A stretch of 49,498 bases of DNA from contig JAIPDO010000029.1 in assembly GCA_021737645.1 (NCBI GenBank), positions 1 to 49,498 of the forward strand, read 5' to 3'. The position numbers were made by a program, and so were the translations under genes. Source of the stretch: Desulfarculaceae bacterium (GTDB lineage: Bacteria > Desulfobacterota > Desulfarculia > Desulfarculales > Desulfarculaceae). The notes beneath the pieces are model-generated. The model was not told where the DNA came from. It ran no database searches and was given only the letters and a program-made list of their open reading frames with translations. Positions 10,495 through 18,085 of the stretch are shown one piece after another. Every line of letters begins with the position of its first letter. Within the stretch, counting starts at the first letter, position 1.

Positions 10495-11421
10495 TCAGGC
10501 CAGGGAACAACAGGTGTCTTGAAAGGTAACTTGTACACCCAAGGACCGGGCCTGCTCAAGGGCTCCGTCGCTGGGGATGGCCAAGGCGTTGATTCCCGCC
10601 CGCACCGCCAGGGCGTCCAGCTCGGCCCGGTAGCGCCCCCGGGGGCGGGCGCAGCCCAGGTGGTGGCGGGCGGTTGGCATGCGCATACGGGCCTCGGCCA
10701 TGAAGCGGGCCACCTCCTCCACTGTGGGAGGTTCGGCCTGGGCCAGGGGGGTGTCCTTGAGCGGCATGAGCACCACGAACACCATCCGCTGGGGGCTAAG
10801 CTGGGCGACCGTCTCCAGGGCGTCGTACTCGCCGATAAGGTGGCCGTGGTCCAGGCCCATGATGATGTGGGGCACCACCTCCAGCCCGGCGTCTACACAG
10901 GCGGCCAGGGTCTCGCCCTGGGCGGCCAGGCCGTCGGGCAAATGCAGCACCCGCTGGGCGGTGCCCTCGCTGCCCACCACGTCGATCAGGGCTTGGCGCA
11001 CTCCGGCGGCCTTGAGGGCCAGGGCCGTGGCCGCGTTTATGCGTCCCACATGGGCGGTGAGCACCAGATCGGTTTCAGCGGCCAGGCGCTCAATGGCGGG
11101 CAAGGCGCTTTCCCAGGGCAGGCGGCCCTGGGCGTCGCTGCCCCCGGAGATGAGCATGCCCACTTGCCCCTGGGTGGCCAGGCGCTTGCCCAGGGCGTAG
11201 AGGGCTTCAGCTCCCACGGCCGGGTGCATGGTTCGCAGCAGTTGCCCCCGGCAATGGTCGCAGCCCTGGCGGCATTCGGTGCCGGTGATGCTTACTGCCG
11301 GGTAGCGTCCCTTGCGGCCATAGGCGGTGAACATGCCCGGCAGGAAAATGCCCAGGTTGGGGCCGTGGTGTTGCCAGGACAGCTCGCGGGCCTGGTCCAG
11401 GGCCTGGTTCAGATCAGGCAC
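10495..11421 (-). CDS. lipS1: Radical SAM lipoyl synthase-like protein (LipS1 candidate)
   Basis: The frame is open upstream to 11667, but that part only shadows the preceding oxidoreductase gene. The GTG at 11421, with GGGGAAG upstream and an 8-nt overlap with the oxidoreductase stop, gives 308 residues that begin just before recognisable homology. The radical SAM motif is C50-X3-C54-X2-C57 (GTECRQGCDHC). A paired CC near the end (C304, C305 in DTCCS) and GCARPRG resemble the auxiliary-cluster features of the LipS family. With the adjacent radical SAM gene it would perform one of the two sulfur insertions of lipoate assembly. The function is inferred from motif and context. Confidence 0.72.
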   Translation of the reverse strand: MPDLNQALDQARELSWQHHGPNLGIFLPGMFTAYGRKGRYPAVSITGTECRQGCDHCRGQLLRTMHPAVGAEALYALGKRLATQGQVGMLISGGSDAQGRLPWESALPAIERLAAETDLVLTAHVGRINAATALALKAAGVRQALIDVVGSEGTAQRVLHLPDGLAAQGETLAACVDAGLEVVPHIIMGLDHGHLIGEYDALETVAQLSPQRMVFVVLMPLKDTPLAQAEPPTVEEVARFMAEARMRMPTARHHLGCARPRGRYRAELDALAVRAGINALAIPSDGALEQARSLGVQVTFQDTCCSLA

Positions 11422-12460
11422 GGCGCCGTCTTCCCCAGGCGGGCCAGGTGCGGGCCATGAGCCCGGCAAAGTCAGCGCCGTCCCAGCCTTGCTCCATTTC
11501 CTGGCGGGCGGCCAGGCCACGGGCCAGGTGGCTGCCGTAGCGGGCCAAAATTTCTTGCTGATATTCGTCGCCCGCTTCGGACCGGCCCCCGGCCAAGCCC
11601 ACGGCTGCGCGGCCCGCTTCAGTGCCGGAGAACACCGCCTGGGGTATGCCTGCCCCGGTGACCGCATGGGTGAGCCCGGCCGCGTCTCCGGCCAGAAGCA
11701 CTCGGCTCTTGGCCATCTCGTCGCGCGGTCCGCCCACGGGAATGGCCCCCCCGGCCAAAGCCAGCACGCCGGGCAGGATGAGGCCTTGCTCCATCAAGCG
11801 GGCGCGCAGCTCGTCCAAGAGGCGCTGGGGCTTGGCCTGAACCCGGCAGCCAAGGCCCAGGTTGGCGGCATCGCCGCGCGGGAAGAGCCAGGCGTAGCCG
11901 TGGCGTATGGTCTGTTCCAGATAGACTTGGGTGCGCTCCAGGGGTTTGGCCAGAGGCACCTGCATCTGCACCCCGGCCATGAGGGCCTGGGAGGACCACC
12001 CGGCCAGGCGGGTGGTGAGCGAGGCCGCGCCGTCGGCGGCCACCACCGCGCCGGGGGTGATGCTGATCTTGCGGGCTCCCCGCTGAATTTCCCAGGCGTC
12101 GCCGCTTTGGCTCATTAGCTTGGCCCCGGCCCACACCCGCGCCCCGGCCCGGGCGGCGGCCAGCACCAGGCCGTGGTCAAACACCTGACGGTCCAATATC
12201 CAGCCCGGCCCTGGAGTGAAAGTTTCCTGGCCTTCCAGAACAGTGAGCATGCCTTCCACCGGCTGCACCTGGCTGCGGGCCGGGAAGTCTACCTCCCTGG
12301 CCAGCAAACGGGGCACGAACTCGGCGCAGTGGGGCAGGGCTCCGAAGCGGCGTTTCTTGTCAATAAGCAGCACCTGGGCCCCGGCCTGGGCCGCCTCCTT
12401 GGCTGCCAAAGCCCCGGCGGGGCCGCCGCCGATGACCAGTACGTCCACCATCTCAGGCAT
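11414..12460 (-). CDS. FAD-dependent oxidoreductase, geranylgeranyl-reductase-like (LipT candidate)
   Basis: 348 residues with an N-terminal FAD dinucleotide-binding motif (VLVIGGGPAGALAA, 8-20), a central substrate domain with WLFPRGDAANLGLGC, and a C-terminal FAD motif VLLAGDAAG. This is the layout of geranylgeranyl-reductase-family flavoproteins. It overlaps the ligase gene upstream and the radical SAM gene downstream by 8 nt each, so translation is coupled. In described LipS-type lipoate clusters an FAD oxidoreductase (LipT) is the proposed electron donor for the radical SAM pair. This gene occupies that position, but a role in isoprenoid reduction cannot be excluded from sequence alone. 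Confidence 0.7.
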   Translation of the reverse strand: MPEMVDVLVIGGGPAGALAAKEAAQAGAQVLLIDKKRRFGALPHCAEFVPRLLAREVDFPARSQVQPVEGMLTVLEGQETFTPGPGWILDRQVFDHGLVLAAARAGARVWAGAKLMSQSGDAWEIQRGARKISITPGAVVAADGAASLTTRLAGWSSQALMAGVQMQVPLAKPLERTQVYLEQTIRHGYAWLFPRGDAANLGLGCRVQAKPQRLLDELRARLMEQGLILPGVLALAGGAIPVGGPRDEMAKSRVLLAGDAAGLTHAVTGAGIPQAVFSGTEAGRAAVGLAGGRSEAGDEYQQEILARYGSHLARGLAARQEMEQGWDGADFAGLMARTWPAWGRRRRA

Positions 12461-14012
12461 GGCCCATCCTCCGGGCCACCTTTTCGATGAGCGCGGTGTT
12501 CATCTCGGTCTGGTTGTCAAAGTGCCCGGCATAGGCGGCCATGCCCTTGCCCAGGTCGTAGCAGGTGGTGGAGTCCAGATTGACCAACACCCCCTGAGCC
12601 CCGGAATCTTCCATCTCCCGCTGGTGCTTGGCATAGAATGCCTCGCAGCAGGAACCCAGGAACCAACCGCCCTGCTTTTGGATCAAGGCCAGGTTCTCCA
12701 TGAGGTGTTCAAAGGATTGGATGCTCACCGGCTTGAGGCTCAATTCCTCGCCCAGGGTGATCATCTGAGTAAATTGGCACTCGCCGCAAACCCCGCAGTC
12801 GGGCACGTAGCGGTAGTCGCAGTCCGGCGGTTTGGAGCAATAGGGGAGCAGCAGCCAGGCCGGTTTTTGGGCCAGGGCCTGGTCTGGGGTGAGGTTCACC
12901 AAAAACAGCTCGGCCGCGTCTTCCTGGCCCAGCTCCCGGGCCAGCGCTAAGCGCGCCCCGGCCTCGGCCACGGCGCGGGCCGCCTCTTGGGGAGTGATGC
13001 CCACCAACTCGCCGGTGGCGCCCGTCAGGAACTCCTCCACCACCCGGCGAAGCTCCTCGGGCTTGGCCTTGACACCCATAAGGGCCGCTTCCAGGTCAGG
13101 CACCAGGCGCTGGGGCCGGGCAAAGAAATCGCCGCTGATCAGGGCCTTTTGCACCCGCGTCCCCCGCTTTTCCAGCCAAAGGTGCACCCGCATGCTGCCG
13201 CCCTCGCCCTGCACGTAATGGCGCAGCCAGGCCGGACGGTCCGAGGGGAGGGATTTTAGCTTGAGCCATTTTTCGGAGCGGAAATAGGGCAGGCGCTGGG
13301 CCAGTTCCTCACGTTCACCGTCGGTCAGCCCTCCTGGCTCCAGGGTGAGGCCCAGGCCTTGGGCCAGGCCCCGAGCCAGGGCGTCTTTAAGCTCGGCCAT
13401 GGGCAAAGGCCGTCCCAACAGGTCTTCCAAAAAGGCCATGCGCTCCATGAGCGAGTCGATCTCCCGGCGCTTGAGCTTTTCCACCGGCACCCTGAGCGCC
13501 CTCAGGAAGCGCTCGATTTCATTGCTCACCAGCACGGTGCCCTGGAACATGGCCCCGCCTTCCAAGACCATGCCCCCGGTGCCGGATATCTTGCGGCCGT
13601 CCACCTCGATGTCGTTGCGGGGCCTAAAGCAAGCCTCCACCCCCAGGGAAGACAGGCCCTGGGCGGCGGCCAGGCAGATGCGCTCCAGGGCGGCGTTGAA
13701 GCCACCGGCAAAGGGGCCCTCGCCCCAGGGGGCGATGATCTCCCAGCCCAGGCTGGATTCCTGGAACAGTAGGGCTCCGCCGCCGGTCACCCGGCGGTTC
13801 ACCTCTATGCCATTGGCGGCGCAATAGTCCAGGCGCAACTCCCGCTCCGCTTCCTGATGATATCCCACCAGGGCGGCGTCCGGGCTGAAGCGTAAAAATC
13901 GCAGGGTGGGAGGGGAAAGGCCCGCCCCGGCCCGGCGGGTGAGCACCTCGTCCAGGGCCATGTTCTCGGCGGCGGTCAACAAACCGGTGTCTAGCAAGCG
14001 GAAGATCGTCAA
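12453..14012 (-). CDS. Lipoate-protein ligase fused to LplB-like and DUF116 domains
   Basis: 519 residues, far longer than a stand-alone ligase. Residues about 1-255 are an LplA-type catalytic domain with RRVTGGGA (73-80) and the substrate lysine K141 in GRKISG. About 270-350 resembles the LplB/accessory domain (MRVHLWLEKRG, ISGDFF). From about 385 to the end is a DUF116-like domain with C392, C398, C406, C409, C412, C455, C456 and C484, suggesting a metal or Fe-S site. The start is a TTG at 14012, supported because the LDTG..TAAENMALDE opening is at the usual distance. The ligase would activate and attach octanoate or lipoate to carrier proteins. The DUF116 role is unknown. It is the first gene of the tight four-gene lipoate set. 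Confidence 0.82.
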   Translation of the reverse strand: MTIFRLLDTGLLTAAENMALDEVLTRRAGAGLSPPTLRFLRFSPDAALVGYHQEAERELRLDYCAANGIEVNRRVTGGGALLFQESSLGWEIIAPWGEGPFAGGFNAALERICLAAAQGLSSLGVEACFRPRNDIEVDGRKISGTGGMVLEGGAMFQGTVLVSNEIERFLRALRVPVEKLKRREIDSLMERMAFLEDLLGRPLPMAELKDALARGLAQGLGLTLEPGGLTDGEREELAQRLPYFRSEKWLKLKSLPSDRPAWLRHYVQGEGGSMRVHLWLEKRGTRVQKALISGDFFARPQRLVPDLEAALMGVKAKPEELRRVVEEFLTGATGELVGITPQEAARAVAEAGARLALARELGQEDAAELFLVNLTPDQALAQKPAWLLLPYCSKPPDCDYRYVPDCGVCGECQFTQMITLGEELSLKPVSIQSFEHLMENLALIQKQGGWFLGSCCEAFYAKHQREMEDSGAQGVLVNLDSTTCYDLGKGMAAYAGHFDNQTEMNTALIEKVARRMGHA

Positions 14013-14087
14013 GTTTAATGAACCCCCGGATGGGTCAACGATGGGGTAAAAATACCTTTGCGCGAGGTCCGAGGCAAGCGAAGTCCA

Positions 14088-15584
14088 TCAGGAACGGGCT
14101 TCGGGGCGCAGCTCGAAATGCTCTCGGTGCAGGCTTTGGTTGGGCACCACATGGATGGTGAGCTGAAGCAGCCCCTCCAACTCCTCCAAGGCGAAGCGCT
14201 CCTCCTGGAGCATCACCTCGGCCACGTGGGGGTGCACCATGACGCTGACCGTGCCAGCCACCGAGTTTTTCATCTCCCGCTCCAAGGCGCGGAATATCTC
14301 GTAGCACACCGTGGTGGGGTCGCGCAGGCGGCCGGAGCCTTCGCAGTAGAAACAGGGCTCGCCCAGGGACTCGCCCAAGGATTCGCGCACCCGCTTGCGG
14401 GTCATTTCCACCAAGCCCAGGGGGCTCATGGACAGTACGTTGGTCTTGGAGCGGTCCGCGCTCAGGGCCTCTTTCATGGCCGCTACCACCCGTTCGCGGT
14501 TGTCCTCGCGCTCCATGTCGATGAAGTCGATGACGATGAGCCCGCCGATGTCCCGAAGGCGTATCTGGCAGGCGATCTCCTTGACCGCCTCCAGGTTGGT
14601 CTTGACGATCGTCTCTTCCAGGTTGTAGCCGCCCACGTAGCGCCCGGTGTTTACATCAATGGAGGTGAGCGCCTCGGTCTTTTCAATGACCACGTAGCCG
14701 CCGCTCTTGAGCCAGACCTTGCGCTCCAGGGCCCTGGCCAGCTCCGGCTCCACCTCGTAGGCGTCGAAGATGGGATCACCCCGGTCGTAGAGCTCCACAC
14801 TGGGCAGCAGGCGGGGCATGAAGGTGGATACAAACTCCACCACCTGGTCGTACTCTTCCTGGCAATCGATGATCAGGTGGTCCACCTCGCGGGTGAACAG
14901 GTCGCGCACCGCCCTGAGGCTAACCGACAGGTCCTGGTGCAACACAAACGGCACCGAGGCCAGGCGGCGGCGCTGACCGATGGAGTCCCACAGAGAGCGC
15001 AAAAAGTCCATCTCGGCGGCCAGTTTTTGGCGGCTGACCCCCTCGCTCACCGTGCGGGCGATAAAGCCCATGCCCCCAGGGCGCAGTTCCTCGATGAGCC
15101 CGCGCAGGCGCTGGCGCTCTTCAGGGTCTTCTATGCGGCGGCTCACCCCCACGTGGTCGATGGTGGGCATCAGCACCAGGTTGCGCCCCGGCAGGGTCAC
15201 GTGGCTGGTGATGCGGGCTCCCTTGTTGCCAAGGGGCTCCTTGGCCACCTGCACCATGATCTCCTGGCCCTCGCGCAGCATCTGCTCTATGCGGCTGCCG
15301 GGGCTGCGCTGGGCTTCGGGGGGCACCTCGCCGGCGTCCCACTGCATCTCTTCCGGGGGCTCGTAAACGTCACTTACGTAAAGGAAGGCGGCCTTGGGCA
15401 GGCCGATGTCCACAAAGGCGGCCTGCATGCCCGGCAGCACCCGAGCCACCCGGCCCAGGTATACATTGCCCGCCAGGGACATCTGTTTGTGACGCTCCAC
15501 GTAGACTTCCACGCATTGGCCGTTTTCCAGCAAGGCCACGCGGGTTTCATAGGAACGCGAGTTTATGAGCAGAGTCGAGGCCAT
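14088..15584 (-). CDS. rng: Ribonuclease G
   Basis: 498 residues. An S1 RNA-binding domain (about 35-115) is followed by the RNase E/G catalytic domain, with metal-binding aspartates D310 (SIDVNTG) and D353 (VIDFIDM) and the zinc-link CFYCEGSG (C411, C414). It lacks the long C-terminal scaffold of RNase E, so RNase G is the better name. It cuts single-stranded RNA near 5' monophosphates, for example in 16S rRNA 5' maturation and mRNA turnover. Its ATG shares one base with the stop of the upstream radical SAM gene. A 75-bp gap separates it from the ligase gene. Confidence 0.94.
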   Translation of the reverse strand: MASTLLINSRSYETRVALLENGQCVEVYVERHKQMSLAGNVYLGRVARVLPGMQAAFVDIGLPKAAFLYVSDVYEPPEEMQWDAGEVPPEAQRSPGSRIEQMLREGQEIMVQVAKEPLGNKGARITSHVTLPGRNLVLMPTIDHVGVSRRIEDPEERQRLRGLIEELRPGGMGFIARTVSEGVSRQKLAAEMDFLRSLWDSIGQRRRLASVPFVLHQDLSVSLRAVRDLFTREVDHLIIDCQEEYDQVVEFVSTFMPRLLPSVELYDRGDPIFDAYEVEPELARALERKVWLKSGGYVVIEKTEALTSIDVNTGRYVGGYNLEETIVKTNLEAVKEIACQIRLRDIGGLIVIDFIDMEREDNRERVVAAMKEALSADRSKTNVLSMSPLGLVEMTRKRVRESLGESLGEPCFYCEGSGRLRDPTTVCYEIFRALEREMKNSVAGTVSVMVHPHVAEVMLQEERFALEELEGLLQLTIHVVPNQSLHREHFELRPEARS

Positions 15585-18082
15585 CAGCCTTGAACTTCCT
15601 CTCTAGCTTCCACCTTGAGGGCCCGTCCGGCCGCCGCCTCCTCAGGGCTGAGGCCGAAGATGCTCACAAGCACCTCCATCGGTTTGGGCCGTCCCCCGGC
15701 CGAGCCGGTGGCCAACAGCAACTCCTCGCCTTCCAGCTTCAACTGCCGGATGGCGGCCTTTAGGTCGATCTCCCGTTGGCCCTTGGGGGAATGTCTAAGC
15801 ATAGTCCACTCTCCGGCCTCATGGAAAGCCTCAAGGAGCGCCGGGTCCAGGGGCTGGGCCGGGGTGATCCGGTACACCGCCACCGGCGGGTCGATGAGTT
15901 TTTCGCCGGGGCGCCCCGGACGGCCGCCGCGCAGGCGCAGGCCCGGAGGTAGCAGGGCGTTTATCTGGGCGGCCATGTGGTCCGGGTCGTAGGAGCGGAT
16001 GGTGGACACCGTCAGGGTTTCCACCAGGCTCTCCACCCCGGTGGTCAGGGCGGCGGCGGTCTTGACCAGGGCGTGGGGGTGGAAGCCCTGGGTGTAGGCC
16101 AGCTCCACCCCCGCGGCGCGGATGGTGCGCTCAATGAGGCGCATCATCTCCAAATGGCCCAGATAGCGGGCCGGGCCGGTTTTTTCCAAACGGAAGCGCC
16201 AGTCCATGCGCTCGCCCTCCGCGGGAGCGGCCGGCGGGGCGGGCAGGGTGGCCTCGGCGCACAGGCGCGGCTTGATGAGCTTGTGGTCGCACACCCCGCA
16301 GTCAAAGCAGCGGCCCGCGCGGCAGTCGGCGGTGGATTCTCCAGTAAGGGATTTCTCTCTTTCAGACCAGAGAAAGGCCTTGGTCACCCCCACGTCGATG
16401 TGTTCCCAGGGCAAAAGCTCGTCGTGCTCCCTGGGCCGCAGAAAGTCGTCCAGTGACAGGCCGTTGTCGTCCAGGGCCGAGAGCCAAGCCTTGTAGTCCA
16501 GGTGTTCGGTCCAGCCGTCGAAGCGGCAGCCCAACTCCACGGCCCTCATGAGCACCGCGCCCAAACGGCGGTCGCCCCGGCTGAGCATTCCCTCGATGAT
16601 GCTGGTCTTGGCATCGTTCCACTTGGCCTTGACTCTACGGTCGCCCAGGTTGGACTTGGCCAGGCTCAGGCGGTCGCGGGATTCTTCCAGGCCGATCTGC
16701 CCCTCCCACTGGAAGGGGGTGTGGGGCTTGGGCACGAACAGGCCCAGGCTGGCGTTTACCACTGGTCGCTTGCCCCGGCCCCGCCCGGCGTTTTTGGCCT
16801 CACCGGCCACCAGGGAGGCCAAACGGCCGATGGCCAGGATGTCCTCTTCGGTTTCGGTAGGCAGGCCCAGCATGAAGTAGAGCTTTACCAAGTTCCAGCC
16901 CATGCAGTACACCGTACCGGCGGTGCCTACGATCTGCTCTTCGCTCAGGTTCTTGTTGATCACCCCCCGCAGGCGCTCGCTGCCCGCCTCAGGGGCCAGG
17001 GTGAAGCCGGTTTTGCGCACCCTTTTGATCTGGTTGATCAGTTCCTCGCCCAGGGAGTCCATGCGCAGGCTGGGCAGGCTAAGGCTGATGCGCCGGGGCT
17101 CCAAGGCGTCCATGAGCGCGGCGGCCAGGGGCTCGATGCAGGTGTAGTCGCTGGTGGAAAGCGACAGCAGAGCCAGCTCTTCCAGGCCTCCAGCGTCCAG
17201 GCCGGCCATGGCCGCCTGGTACACCTGCTCGGCCGGGCGCTCGCGCACCGGGCGATAGATGAACCCGGCCTGGCAGAAGCGGCACCCCCTGGTGCAGCCC
17301 CGGGCCAGTTCCACCCCCAGGCGGTCGTGCACCGGGGTGACCGTGGGAAGTATGGTCCGGTGGGGAGGCGCATGCTCGCCCATGTCGGCCACGATGCGCC
17401 GATGCACCTTGGGGTGCTCCGGGTCCAGGGCCTTGATCTCGCTCAGGCGTCCTTCCTCATAGACGGGCTGGAACAAGGCAGGGGCGTATACGCCCTCGAT
17501 TTTCACCGCCTCGCGGTAAAGGCGCTCTCGGGGCCAGGCCTCCTCCTTGGCCTGGATGAGCAGGTCCATGAGGGGATGGATGATCTCCTCGGCCTCGCCA
17601 ACCACGGCCAAGTCCAGGAAGTCGGCCAAGGGCTCGGGGTTGACCATGGTCGGCCCCCCGGCGATGACCAGGGGATCGCCGGGTCCGCGTTCATCCCGGC
17701 GGGCGGGCACCTTGGCCAACTTAAGCATCATAAGCAAGTTGGTGTAGGTCAGCTCGTATTGCAGGGAAAAGCCGATCACGTCGAAGTCGCCCAGGGCCCG
17801 GCCGCTTTCCAAGGACCAGGGAGACTCGCCCTCGGCCTCCATGATCTCCATGAGGTCCAGCCAAGGGCAGAACACCCGCTCGGCGGCCACATCGGGACGC
17901 CCGGCCAGGCACTCGTAGAGCACCTTGATACCCAGGTGGCTCATGGCGATCTCGTATATTTCGGGAAAGGCCAAGGCGAAGCTCAGGCGCACCTGGGCCT
18001 GGTCCTTGATCACCGTTCCCGGTTCGCCGCCCAGGTAGCGGGCCGGTTTTTCCACCCGGCCTAATAGTTCCCAGCGAGGCAC
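15584..18082 (-). CDS. B12-binding-like radical SAM protein fused to a DUF2344 (TIGR03936-type) domain
   Basis: 832 residues starting at a GTG. An N-terminal cobalamin-binding-like region (about 30-200) precedes a radical SAM core with C263-X3-C267-X2-C270 (RGCTRGCRFCQAG), as in the TIGR03960 family. Residues 587-598 hold another cysteine set (CRAGRCFDCGVC). From about 626 (MDWRFRLEKTG..RYLGHLEMMR) a DUF2344-like domain runs to the end. In several bacteria these two halves are neighbouring genes next to rng; here they are one chain. The substrate is unknown; the link to RNase G suggests RNA or translation. It lies 3 bp downstream of the MBL gene. Confidence 0.88.
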   Translation of the reverse strand: MPRWELLGRVEKPARYLGGEPGTVIKDQAQVRLSFALAFPEIYEIAMSHLGIKVLYECLAGRPDVAAERVFCPWLDLMEIMEAEGESPWSLESGRALGDFDVIGFSLQYELTYTNLLMMLKLAKVPARRDERGPGDPLVIAGGPTMVNPEPLADFLDLAVVGEAEEIIHPLMDLLIQAKEEAWPRERLYREAVKIEGVYAPALFQPVYEEGRLSEIKALDPEHPKVHRRIVADMGEHAPPHRTILPTVTPVHDRLGVELARGCTRGCRFCQAGFIYRPVRERPAEQVYQAAMAGLDAGGLEELALLSLSTSDYTCIEPLAAALMDALEPRRISLSLPSLRMDSLGEELINQIKRVRKTGFTLAPEAGSERLRGVINKNLSEEQIVGTAGTVYCMGWNLVKLYFMLGLPTETEEDILAIGRLASLVAGEAKNAGRGRGKRPVVNASLGLFVPKPHTPFQWEGQIGLEESRDRLSLAKSNLGDRRVKAKWNDAKTSIIEGMLSRGDRRLGAVLMRAVELGCRFDGWTEHLDYKAWLSALDDNGLSLDDFLRPREHDELLPWEHIDVGVTKAFLWSEREKSLTGESTADCRAGRCFDCGVCDHKLIKPRLCAEATLPAPPAAPAEGERMDWRFRLEKTGPARYLGHLEMMRLIERTIRAAGVELAYTQGFHPHALVKTAAALTTGVESLVETLTVSTIRSYDPDHMAAQINALLPPGLRLRGGRPGRPGEKLIDPPVAVYRITPAQPLDPALLEAFHEAGEWTMLRHSPKGQREIDLKAAIRQLKLEGEELLLATGSAGGRPKPMEVLVSIFGLSPEEAAAGRALKVEAREEVQG

Positions 18083-18085
18083 GGG

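Noticed and set aside
11422-11667. N-terminal extension of the LipS1 candidate frame
   Set aside because: These 82 codons overlap the oxidoreductase gene, have no family similarity, and are Pro/Trp/Ala-rich as expected of an out-of-frame shadow. The GTG at 11421 has a ribosome site.
16502-18064. 520-codon open frame antisense to the radical SAM gene
   Set aside because: Same reason: no domain, skewed composition, complete overlap with a well-supported gene.
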